From JBHGAV01 sp041946685 (GTDB lineage: Bacteria > Acidobacteriota > Terriglobia > Bryobacterales > Bryobacteraceae), in contig JBHGAV010000037.1 of NCBI GenBank assembly GCA_041946685.1, positions 1-40,774 of the forward strand: DNA of 40,774 bases, given 5' to 3'. Below the pieces are notes generated by a model. That model saw nothing but the letters and a program-made list of their open reading frames with translations, was not told where the DNA came from and did no database searches. The translations under genes and the position numbers were made by a program. How positions within the stretch are numbered: position 1 is the stretch's first letter; the number at the start of each line of letters is the position of its first letter. Positions 14,805 through 21,312 of this stretch are shown here, piece after piece.

Positions 14805-15231
14805 AATTCCGGACTACGCCGCGATTGCGCTGCGGCTTGCGCTGGGGGTCGTGTTTCTCTATGCCGCCTGGCCGAAGCTCACCCAGTCCTGGCTGCTGTT
14901 CGCCATGGATATCGACGCCTACCAGGTGCTGCCGCACTGGGGTGTCGTGTTTGTCGCGCGGACCCTGCCCTGGGGCGAGTTGCTGTTGGGATTGTGGCTG
15001 ATCAGCGGGAAGTGGCTGCGGATGCCGGCGTTGGGAGCGTCCCTACTGCTCAGTTCGTTCTTTGTGCTCCTGGTGCGCGCCTACCTGAAAGACATGCAGA
15101 TCAACTGCGGCTGCTTCGGCTCGGGAGACATCATTTCGCTCCGCACGCTGCTGCGGGACGGGGCCTTGCTCGCCGCTTCACTAGTCCTGGTCGCACTGGC
15201 GTTCCGTGGCGCCTCCGCAAAGGCACCGTAG
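14785..15231 (+). CDS. MauE/DoxX-like membrane protein with CGC motif
   Basis: 148 residues and about four membrane helices (about 12-30, 52-75, 82-100, 122-142). The opening AAIALRLALGVVFLYAAWPK is typical of DoxX/MauE proteins. The loop MQINCGCFGSGD, with Cys108 and Cys110, is the hallmark of the MauE-like branch. MauE is required for methylamine dehydrogenase maturation, a protein rich in disulfides, and is usually next to a thioredoxin-like MauD. Here the neighbour is a DsbA-like protein overlapping by 20 bases, so a role in re-oxidising or reducing that protein is likely but unproven. Its last 51 bases overlap the 3' end of ackA on the other strand. Confidence 0.82.
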   Translation: MNFSRNRIPDYAAIALRLALGVVFLYAAWPKLTQSWLLFAMDIDAYQVLPHWGVVFVARTLPWGELLLGLWLISGKWLRMPALGASLLLSSFFVLLVRAYLKDMQINCGCFGSGDIISLRTLLRDGALLAASLVLVALAFRGASAKAP

Positions 15232-16392
15232 TGTGTCGCGGGCTATCACCAGCCCCTCGTCGGTGGGGATAACCCAGACTTCGCTCCTGGCGCCCTCGGC
15301 GCCGATGCCGGCCTCCACCCCGATGGCTGCGTCGTTCTTGACGCTGTCCAGGCGGATTCCCAACGAATCAAGCGACTCGCAGATGCCTGCCCGGATGGCG
15401 GGTGCGTTCTCGCCGATGCCCCCCGTAAAGATGACCGCGTCGCAGCCGTTGAGCACCGCTGCGTAGGCCCCCAGGTACTTCTTGGCGCGATAGCAGAACG
15501 CATCCACGGCCAGGCGGGCCGCGGCGTGGCCGCGCCCGACCAGATCCAGCAGCGTGCGCATGTCGTTGGATGCCATCGACAGACCGTACAGGCCGCTTCG
15601 GCGGTTCAGTAGAATGTCCATCTCTGCCGGGGTGAGCTGTTCCTTCGCCATCAGGTGAAGAACCGCGCCCGCATCGATGTCGCCCGAGCGCGTCCCCATG
15701 AGCAGTCCCTCCAGCGGCGTGAAGCCCATGGATGTGTCCACGCTCCTTCCGCCCTCGACGGCCGAAATGGAGCACCCGTTACCAAGGTGGCACGTAATCA
15801 ACTTGTAGCCGGCGCGCGCGAAGCCGTGAAGCTGTGCGTAGCGATACGCCACGTAGCGGTGCGAAGAGCCGTGGAATCCGTACCGGCGCACCTTGTGCCG
15901 GCGCCAGACCGCGTCCGGCAGGCCGTAGACATAAGCTTTGGGTGGAAGCGTCTGGTGGAAGGCAGTGTCGAAGACGGCCACGTGGCGGGCCTCCGGCAGC
16001 ACCGCCCGGGCGGCGAAGTAACCCTTCAGGTTCTCGGGATTGTGCAGGGGCGCCAGTTCGTTCAGCGCTTCGATCTCGCGCGCAATCCCATCGTCCATCT
16101 CCACCGGCGCGGAGAATCGTTCGCCTCCGTGCACGACCCGGTGGCCTACGGCTTCGATTTCCTGCCTCGCCCCGAGAAGACCCACCGAGATCTCGATCGC
16201 CTCCCGGTGGTCGGCGACCGGACGCTCGAACTCGCCCGCTTCTGAGTGGACGCTGGCCTCGGGCGTCCCGATGCGCTCCACCATCACGCGCCCGACCTGG
16301 CGGTCCCGATTCGTCTCGGCCGTCTCCAGGCTGGTCTCAAACAATTGACACCGGACCGACGAACTTCCACAGTTGAGAGCGAGAACCCGCAT
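15181..16392 (-). CDS. ackA: acetate kinase
   Basis: Converts acetate and ATP to acetyl phosphate and back; cytoplasmic. 403 residues from ATG at 16392, giving the canonical opening MRVLALNCGSSSVR. Other signature segments are VGHRVVHGGERF, ITCHLGNGCSISAVEGG, MGFTPLEGLLMGTRSGDIDAG and FTGGIGENAPAIR, all intact. No phosphotransacetylase gene adjoins it. No Shine-Dalgarno sequence precedes the ATG. The C terminus (after PTDEGLVIARDT) is about 17 residues longer than a minimal family member and runs antiparallel into the MauE-like gene. Confidence 0.96.
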   Translation of the reverse strand: MRVLALNCGSSSVRCQLFETSLETAETNRDRQVGRVMVERIGTPEASVHSEAGEFERPVADHREAIEISVGLLGARQEIEAVGHRVVHGGERFSAPVEMDDGIAREIEALNELAPLHNPENLKGYFAARAVLPEARHVAVFDTAFHQTLPPKAYVYGLPDAVWRRHKVRRYGFHGSSHRYVAYRYAQLHGFARAGYKLITCHLGNGCSISAVEGGRSVDTSMGFTPLEGLLMGTRSGDIDAGAVLHLMAKEQLTPAEMDILLNRRSGLYGLSMASNDMRTLLDLVGRGHAAARLAVDAFCYRAKKYLGAYAAVLNGCDAVIFTGGIGENAPAIRAGICESLDSLGIRLDSVKNDAAIGVEAGIGAEGARSEVWVIPTDEGLVIARDTLRCLCGGATERQCDQD

Positions 16393-16403
16393 GGAGAGGA
16401 TTC

Positions 16404-16431
16404 TTACACACTTGGGGGGATGCGGCATACT
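16404..16431 (+). promoter_or_regulatory. promoter giving a leaderless ornithine decarboxylase mRNA
   Basis: TTACAC (16404-16409) and CATACT (16426-16431) are separated by 16 bases and each match consensus at 4 of 6 positions. The expected transcription start, 7 bases after the -10 box, is the A of the ATG at 16438. There is no Shine-Dalgarno sequence. Confidence 0.45.
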
Positions 16432-16437
16432 AGGCAC

Positions 16438-17571
16438 ATGACCGCCCGGCTACTCGAGCGCATCGCCCGCCAGCACGGCACCCCCGTGGTGGTGATCGAC
16501 CACGGCGTTATCCGCCGCAACTATGCCTCCTTCCGCAAGCACTTGCCCAAGGTTCAGGCTTACTATGCGGTCAAGGCCAATCCGGCGCCGGAGATCATCC
16601 GCACGCTCTACCGGGAGGGCGCCAGTTTCGACGTCGCCTCCCTGCCCGAGTTCATGCTGGTCCACGCCAACATCGAGCGGTTGCCCTCCAAGCAGCGGCA
16701 GGACTTCATCTGGGACAAGATCGTCTATGCCAACCCGATCAAGCCCAAGGAGACCCTGCGGAAGCTGGACCAGTATAAGCCGCTGGTCACTTTCGACAAC
16801 CGAACCGAGCTGGCCAAGATCAGGCAATACGCCCCGCACGCCGGGCTGGCCCTGCGCCTGCGCGTTCCCAACACGGGTTCGATGGTGGAGCTGTCGAGCA
16901 AGTTCGGGTGCGACCCTGGTGAGGCCGCGGACCTGATCGAGGAGGCCTTCCGAGCCGGCCTCGTGGTCGAGGCCGTCAGTTTCCACGTGGGCAGCCAGTG
17001 CACCAACTTCGAAAACTTCGTGCAGGCGCTGAACATGGCGGCGGCGGTGATGCGCGAGGCCGCCTCGCGGGGGCGCGAGATCAAGATCCTGGACATCGGC
17101 GGCGGCTTTCCCGTGCCCTACGACCGGCACGTGAAACCGTTCAGCGCTCTGGCCCGGCGGATCAACGCCGAGATCGCGCGGCTGTTCCCGCCGGACATCG
17201 AGATCCTGGCCGAGCCGGGCCGTTTCCTGGTGGCCACGGCGGCGACCTCGGTGGCCCGGATCATCGGCAAGGCCGTGCGCGATGGCAAGACCTGCTACTA
17301 CATCGACGACAGCGTCTATCACACTTTCAGCGGGATCATCTTCGACCACTGCCAGTACCACCTGAAGGCGTTCAAGAAGGGGCCTACGGAGATCTGCTCG
17401 GTGTTCGGCCAGACCTGCGACGGGCTGGACGCGATCTCGCATTCCGAGCAGTTGCCCGACCTGGAAATCGAGGACCTGGTCTACGCCGAGAACATCGGCG
17501 CCTACTCGAGCGCCAGCGCCACCTGGTTCAACGGCTTCCCCCCCGCCCAGGTGATGCACGTGAACGTGTAG
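16438..17571 (+). CDS. ornithine/lysine decarboxylase-type PLP enzyme (fold type III)
   Basis: 377 residues, the size of eukaryotic-type and short bacterial ornithine decarboxylases. It decarboxylates a basic amino acid, probably ornithine to putrescine, using pyridoxal phosphate. Seen: the PLP lysine in AYYAVKANP (Lys46), SFHVGSQC, ILDIGGGFPVPYD, LAEPGRF, and the C-terminal active-site segments GQTCDGLDAI (Cys near 327) and YAENIGAYSSASATWFNGF. The CDGLD form fits ornithine decarboxylase better than diaminopimelate decarboxylase. Substrate (ornithine against lysine or both) is not settled by sequence. The frame is open upstream of 16438, but the family start, the divergent ackA gene and the promoter all favour this ATG. 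The stop codon lies in a palindrome shared with vapC. Confidence 0.9.
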   Translation: MTARLLERIARQHGTPVVVIDHGVIRRNYASFRKHLPKVQAYYAVKANPAPEIIRTLYREGASFDVASLPEFMLVHANIERLPSKQRQDFIWDKIVYANPIKPKETLRKLDQYKPLVTFDNRTELAKIRQYAPHAGLALRLRVPNTGSMVELSSKFGCDPGEAADLIEEAFRAGLVVEAVSFHVGSQCTNFENFVQALNMAAAVMREAASRGREIKILDIGGGFPVPYDRHVKPFSALARRINAEIARLFPPDIEILAEPGRFLVATAATSVARIIGKAVRDGKTCYYIDDSVYHTFSGIIFDHCQYHLKAFKKGPTEICSVFGQTCDGLDAISHSEQLPDLEIEDLVYAENIGAYSSASATWFNGFPPAQVMHVNV

Positions 17572-17592
17572 GGGCGAGGCACGCCTCCCTAC
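17568..17592. terminator. palindromic element, copy 1, containing both convergent stop codons
   Basis: GTAGGGG (17568-17574) pairs with TCCCTAC (17586-17592) with one G-T wobble, around a core GGC-AC-GCC (17578-17585). TAG at 17569-17571 ends the decarboxylase gene and, on the other strand, TAG at 17591-17589 ends vapC. It is closely related to the element at 22993-23020. Confidence 0.75.
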
Positions 17593-18017
17593 AGCGGATC
17601 GAGAACCGCAAGCCCCGGGAAGGCCAGAAAACCCCGGTCGTGCGTCCAGATCTCGGTGGCGCCGTTTTCAAAAGCGCTCATCGCGATCTGCAAGTCGAAG
17701 ATTCGCGGGCCGCGCACGTTGAGATCCTCAGCCAGCTTGGCAACCCTCTCCCAGGAGCCTTCCTGGGGAGTCCAGACTGCTGCGCCAGCCTCCAGAACCA
17801 GCGCCCTCAGGAACTCCGCCGCCTTGGCGGGCGACGATCCTCCCCCCTGGCTCTCCGGGTGAGTTACGACACTCCAGAACTCCGCGAGGCAGAGGAAGGG
17901 GATTCCCCAGCCACGGGGATCCCGACAAGCTCTCTCCAAAGCCTGCTGGGCTGCGCGATGCTCGGGCAGCCCAGCGCGGTGGGAGTAGACCAGCAGGTTC
18001 GTGTCGAGGGCAATCAT
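17589..18017 (-). CDS. vapC: VapC-type PIN-domain toxin
   Basis: 142-residue PIN-domain ribonuclease, the toxin of a type II toxin-antitoxin pair. The start ATG at 18017 overlaps the antitoxin stop by 4 bases and gives MIALDTNLLVYSH. The metal-binding acidic residues are in place: Asp5, Glu46 (CLAEFWSV), Asp108 (RIFDLQIAMSA) and Asp127 (WTHDRGF). VapC toxins cleave specific tRNA or rRNA sites; the target here is unknown. The reading frame looks intact. The 3' end shares a palindromic terminator with the decarboxylase gene. Confidence 0.92.
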   Translation of the reverse strand: MIALDTNLLVYSHRAGLPEHRAAQQALERACRDPRGWGIPFLCLAEFWSVVTHPESQGGGSSPAKAAEFLRALVLEAGAAVWTPQEGSWERVAKLAEDLNVRGPRIFDLQIAMSAFENGATEIWTHDRGFLAFPGLAVLDPL

Positions 18018-18262
18018 CGGCTCCCGCGCAGCCACTCGTGCATCGCCGTCCGGTCGGCGATGTTCAGTCCTTCGGGCAGCCCGCCGTCGGCCGTTACCCA
18101 CCGGATCGGTCGTGGAACGGGACGAGCGCTCCGCTGCCGGCGCCGGCCCAGTTCCCTCCGGAGGCCGCGCTCCAGGATCTCCCGCAGCGTGGTTCTTTCT
18201 TCGGCGGCCCGCTTCTTGGCGGCGATGAACAGCGCGTCGGGAATCTCCACCGTGGTCTTCAT
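18014..18262 (-). CDS. vapB: VapB-type antitoxin
   Basis: 82-residue antitoxin. MKTTVEIPDALF is the classic ribbon-helix-helix opening, followed by AAKKRAAEERTTLREILERGLRREL. The basic, proline-rich middle and the C-terminal tail (LNIADRTAMHEWLRGSR) should bind and block VapC. ATG at 18262 is preferred over the ATG at 18274 because the conserved strand starts there; neither has a good Shine-Dalgarno sequence. ATGA overlap with vapC gives translational coupling. Autoregulation through the inverted repeat just upstream is likely. Confidence 0.88.
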   Translation of the reverse strand: MKTTVEIPDALFIAAKKRAAEERTTLREILERGLRRELGRRRQRSARPVPRPIRWVTADGGLPEGLNIADRTAMHEWLRGSR

Positions 18263-18272
18263 ACGGAAACCC

Positions 18273-18290
18273 ATTTTACCATAAATATGG
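18273..18290 (-). promoter_or_regulatory. vapB -10 box and overlapping candidate operator
   Basis: On the minus strand TAAAAT (complement of 18273-18278) matches the -10 consensus at 5 of 6 positions and lies 10 bases from the vapB ATG. Abutting it upstream, CCATA-AA-TATGG (18279-18290) is a perfect inverted repeat in the spacer region. That position fits a VapBC-bound operator. No convincing -35 box is seen. Confidence 0.45.
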
Positions 18291-18338
18291 GCCAACTTCC
18301 CGTCATAACCTAACCGGGCCGCGGGGCGTCTTTCCTGT

Positions 18339-19004
18339 ATGCGAGGGAAACAGATCGCCATTGTCGGCCTCTTGCTTTGCCTGGCCGGCGCCGGCTGGGG
18401 CCAGCGGCGCGGATTCCGTTGGCCTAGCCGCGGCGTCGAGAACGCGTCGCTGGCCAAGAACCAGGCGGAGAAGAGAGTGCTGGACACGCTCGAACAGGCG
18501 CAGCGCGGCGGGGACGTCTTCCAGAACGTCTCCAACGGCGACGGCAGGCTGCTGCGGGTGCTGGTCGAAGCCGCAGGCGCAAAGAACGTCATCGAGATCG
18601 GCACCTCCACCGGCCTGTCCGGCCTCTGGCTCAGTCTGGCGCTGCTTGACACCGCCGGCAGGCTTACCACCTTCGAGATCGACAGCCGGCGGGCGGCCAC
18701 GGCCCGGGCCAACTTCAAGAAGGCCGGGGTCGACCACCTGGTGACCCAGATTGAGGGCGACGCACACCGGAACGTGACCCGTCTGAAAGATCCTATCGAC
18801 ATCGTTTTCATCGACGCCGACAAGGAAGGCTACCTCGATTACTTGAACAAGCTGCTTCCGCTGGTGCGCCCCGGCGGACTGGTTCTCGCCCACAACGTGC
18901 AATCGGCCCCCGATTACCTGAGGGCGGTCACGTCGAATCCCGAGCTGGAGACCGTCTTTGCCGGCGACGGCGAGGACTTTGGAATCACCCTGAAGAAGCG
19001 TTGA
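18339..19004 (+). CDS. exported class I SAM-dependent O-methyltransferase-like protein
   Basis: 221 residues. It starts with a signal-peptide-like stretch (MRGKQIAIVGLLLCLAG, then AGWGQ) ahead of a catechol/caffeoyl-CoA O-methyltransferase domain. Motif I is NVIEIGTSTGLSGLWLSLAL (about 85-104), followed by TTFEIDSRRAATARANFKKA and the metal-site segment IVFIDADKEGYLDYL (about 154-168). The domain appears complete. SAM is normally cytoplasmic, so an exported methyltransferase is odd: the N terminus may be an uncleaved anchor or the enzyme may have another role. No Shine-Dalgarno sequence precedes ATG 18339. It lies 76 bases from divergent vapB. Confidence 0.83.
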   Translation: MRGKQIAIVGLLLCLAGAGWGQRRGFRWPSRGVENASLAKNQAEKRVLDTLEQAQRGGDVFQNVSNGDGRLLRVLVEAAGAKNVIEIGTSTGLSGLWLSLALLDTAGRLTTFEIDSRRAATARANFKKAGVDHLVTQIEGDAHRNVTRLKDPIDIVFIDADKEGYLDYLNKLLPLVRPGGLVLAHNVQSAPDYLRAVTSNPELETVFAGDGEDFGITLKKR

Positions 19005-19016
19005 GGTGGTCCGAAG

Positions 19017-19301
19017 CTACTGAAGCCGCAAATGGCCGCGCTCGTGCAATACCAGTTCGTCGAATATCGCCAGGACGGTCTTGCGGTAGCAGTAAACCCG
19101 GCGCAGGGCCTCGCGGAACGAGGGCTCATAGCGTCGGGCCTGCATCCACTTCTCTAGGACGGGCCGCGGCACGTCGATGTCCCGCCGCAGCCGCTCCACC
19201 GGATGGCCGCGCAGGAATAGCCCATAGAACATGGCTGCTTCGCGCTGCGGCGTAGCCAGATCCGGCTCGCCCGGCTGCCCGGCCGTAACCCCTCTCGTCA
19301 T
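19017..19301 (-). CDS. conserved small protein of unknown function, helical DNA-binding-like
   Basis: 94 residues from ATG at 19301, with AGGGG a few bases upstream. No recognised family. The central part (REAAMFYGLFLRGHPVERLR, then IDVPRPVLEKWMQARRYEPS) has the look of a homeodomain-like helix-turn-helix, with a possible recognition helix around VLEKWMQARR. A helical tail with VYCYRKTVLAIFDELV follows. It converges on the methyltransferase gene with 12 bases between stops and lies downstream of mltG and another unknown, so it may belong to the ruvX-mltG transcript. Function unknown; regulator is a guess. Confidence 0.6.
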   Translation of the reverse strand: MTRGVTAGQPGEPDLATPQREAAMFYGLFLRGHPVERLRRDIDVPRPVLEKWMQARRYEPSFREALRRVYCYRKTVLAIFDELVLHERGHLRLQ

Positions 19302-19356
19302 AGAGCCCCTGAAAACACGTAGTATAGACGGGCGGGCCAGGGTCGGCAAGTGCGCC

Positions 19357-19827
19357 TTACGGGGGAGTCCCGCCCGCCTTCCGGCGAAGCGCCAGCCAGG
19401 CGGGGAAGATCTCCGGATTCTCCAGCCAAACCAGCATCCAGGAGATCATCTCCTGCTTCCGAGTGCCGGTTTCCGGCGGCGAGCCAACCCGCCGCAAAGC
19501 CAACCGGGCGTGTTCTTTCCCCGTGAGCACCGCTCCCCGGCACCGCTCGGCGCGCCGCCGGTCCCCGGCGGCCACGGCAGCCTGAAACTCGCGAGCCAGA
19601 GCGTCCAGCGTGCGTCCCAGTTCCTCGAAGGACCCTTGCCGGACGCCCTCCACCACGGGGTCCAGCTTTACGCCCGAGGACCGCACCAGCTCACGCAGAT
19701 AAGCCTCAGACACAGGGGACAGCCTCTGCCGGATCAGATCGAGGTCGGTCTCCGTGATCCGGTCCAGCCGCGCTTCAGCGAGATACCGGTCCAGCAGCGC
19801 GCGCTTGGTCTGCTTTGTGGTTCGCAC
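19357..19827 (-). CDS. conserved helical protein of unknown function downstream of mltG
   Basis: 156 residues from GTG at 19827, which overlaps the end of mltG by 53 bases; the start is uncertain because no clear ribosome-binding site exists. The protein is soluble, charged and mostly helical: RYLAEARLDRITETDLDLIR, SEAYLRELVRSSGVKLDPVV, LDALAREFQAAVAAGDRRRA, and near the end EMISWMLVWLENPEIFPAWL. The WLENPEIFPAWL segment looks like a conserved core. I do not recognise a family. Position after ruvX and mltG suggests cotranscription. Confidence 0.6.
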   Translation of the reverse strand: MRTTKQTKRALLDRYLAEARLDRITETDLDLIRQRLSPVSEAYLRELVRSSGVKLDPVVEGVRQGSFEELGRTLDALAREFQAAVAAGDRRRAERCRGAVLTGKEHARLALRRVGSPPETGTRKQEMISWMLVWLENPEIFPAWLALRRKAGGTPP

Positions 19828-20791
19828 GGCGATACTTGCTGACGGCGCGCTGGTGCGCCTCCAGTTTCTCTGAGAACTCGTGGGCGCCGTTTCCGTCCGG
19901 ACGGGCGACAAAGTAGAGAAAGCGGCTCTCGGCCGGGTGCAGCGCCGCCTTCAGAGACTCCAGTCCCGGGTTGGCGATGGGGCCCGGCGGAAGCCCGGCG
20001 TATTGATAGGTGTTGTACCGGTTCCTGCTCTCCAAATCCGACCGGTAGATCTCGCCCCGGTAGCGTCCGTCGAGCAGCGCCGCGTAGATCGCCGTAGGAT
20101 CGCAGTCGAGCGGCATTCCCAGGCGGAGACGGTTGTGAAAGACCGAAGCCACCAGCGGGCGCTCTTCGGCTCGCGCCGTCTCCTTCTCGATCAGGGATGC
20201 CAGAGTCACCACGGCGTGCACCGGTCCGGCTGCGCCGGTCTGGGCCCAGGCCTTCCGGAAACGATCGGTCATCTGGACGCAGAGCTGGGCGGCCGTTGTT
20301 TGGCGGGTGATGCGGTAGGTGTCCGGAAACAGGTAGCCTTCCAGCGTGCGGGCGTCCGCCGCCAGATCGCGAATCGGCGCCGGGTCCCGGGCCGCGGCAA
20401 GAAACCGCTCTCCGCCGATCGCCCCCAGCTTGTCCAGGGACGCCGCGATGTCGAAGATGTTCTGTCCCTCCGGCACGGTCAGTTCGTAGAAGAACACGTC
20501 GCCCTTGACCAGACGGCCGACCACGCCCCAAGGGCTCAAGGGCTCGTGGAACTGGTACTCGCCGGCCTGTATTCGGGCGCGCGGGCGCAGCAGGCGCACA
20601 GTTAGATACTGCCACCGGGAACGAACCACGCCGGCGTCGGACAGCAGACGAGCCACTGCCATGCTGGAGCTGCCTCTCGGGATATCCACAAACACCCCTG
20701 CCCCCTTGCCCCGGTATGGTGTCCACAGCGACGCAACGCCTCCCGCCAGCAGAGCCGCCCCCGCCAGGACCAGCAGCCGGACCGGCTTCAT
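19775..20791 (-). CDS. mltG: endolytic murein transglycosylase MltG
   Basis: Membrane-anchored lytic transglycosylase that cuts nascent glycan strands and terminates peptidoglycan polymerisation. 338 residues: one N-terminal membrane anchor (about 4-22, LLVLAGAALLAGGVAS), a LysM-like region, and the YceG domain. Landmarks are VPEGQNIFDIA, LEGYLFPDTY, the catalytic glutamate in ASLIEKETA (Glu202), FHNRLRLGMPLDCDPT and YAGLPPGPIANPG. The start ATG at 20791 overlaps the ruvX stop as ATGA, which decides between this and an in-frame start further upstream. The ruvX-mltG pairing is common in bacteria. Confidence 0.95.
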   Translation of the reverse strand: MKPVRLLVLAGAALLAGGVASLWTPYRGKGAGVFVDIPRGSSSMAVARLLSDAGVVRSRWQYLTVRLLRPRARIQAGEYQFHEPLSPWGVVGRLVKGDVFFYELTVPEGQNIFDIAASLDKLGAIGGERFLAAARDPAPIRDLAADARTLEGYLFPDTYRITRQTTAAQLCVQMTDRFRKAWAQTGAAGPVHAVVTLASLIEKETARAEERPLVASVFHNRLRLGMPLDCDPTAIYAALLDGRYRGEIYRSDLESRNRYNTYQYAGLPPGPIANPGLESLKAALHPAESRFLYFVARPDGNGAHEFSEKLEAHQRAVSKYRRANHKADQARAAGPVSR

Positions 20792-21243
20792 CCGGCCACG
20801 TCTCCAGACGCAGCGGCCGGGCAAGACTCCAGGTAACTTTGCAGTAGGATCACTGCGGCCAGACGGTCCACCGCCCGCCCACGCTTCTCACGGCTAATCC
20901 CGCTTTCCCGCAACACCCGGCCGGCTTCCACCGTTGTAAGCCTCTCATCCCAAAGCGTTACCGGATACCCGGAGCGCTTCTCCAGCTTCCCGGCGAATTC
21001 CCGCACCCAAGCCGACCCGGCTCCTTCGGAGCCATTCATGCGGACGGGATTGCCGATCAGGATCGACCCAACCCCTCGCTCGGCGGCCAGCCGGGTCAGC
21101 CTGGCCAGATCCTCGCGGATGTTGGTCCGTTCAAGAGTGGGAAGGCCCTGAGCCGTTAGTCCGAGCTCGTCGCTTATCGCCAGACCGATGCGTCGCCGCC
21201 CCAGATCAAGCGCTAGAATTCTCCCCTGGATCGGTTGGCTCAC
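20788..21243 (-). CDS. ruvX: RuvX/YqgF pre-16S rRNA nuclease, Holliday-junction-resolvase-like
   Basis: 151-residue RNase H-fold nuclease that matures the 16S rRNA 5' end in E. coli. Seen: LALDLGRRRIGLAISD with catalytic Asp13, ILIGNPVRMNGSEG, the acidic residue in LWDERLTT, and VDRLAAVILLQSYL with the last catalytic Asp. Length is typical. GTG at 21243 is the start, with no strong Shine-Dalgarno sequence; a TATAAT box sits 13-18 bases upstream. It is coupled to mltG by a 4-base overlap. Confidence 0.94.
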   Translation of the reverse strand: MSQPIQGRILALDLGRRRIGLAISDELGLTAQGLPTLERTNIREDLARLTRLAAERGVGSILIGNPVRMNGSEGAGSAWVREFAGKLEKRSGYPVTLWDERLTTVEAGRVLRESGISREKRGRAVDRLAAVILLQSYLESCPAAASGDVAG

Positions 21244-21255
21244 GGCTTCGATTTC

Positions 21256-21261
21256 ATTATA
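21256..21261 (-). promoter_or_regulatory. -10 box of the ruvX-mltG transcript
   Basis: The complement of 21256-21261 is TATAAT, a perfect -10 hexamer. The expected transcription start (about 21249) leaves only about 6 bases before the ruvX GTG. No good -35 box is visible at 16-18 bases. Confidence 0.5.
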
Positions 21262-21312
21262 GGACCGGTCATGTTAGAGTAGCACTTAGTCAGCCAGTCG
21301 AGTGAGCCTCCC

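Noticed and set aside
16998..18284. A 428-codon plus-strand frame running through the decarboxylase, vapC and vapB
   Set aside because: It crosses the ends of three genes whose products are clearly recognisable in other frames.
21272..21280. TGT-TAGAGT as a firm promoter for the AI-2E permease
   Set aside because: Only the extended -10 part is recognisable, with no -35 box, so it is mentioned in the gene entry but not listed as a separate feature.
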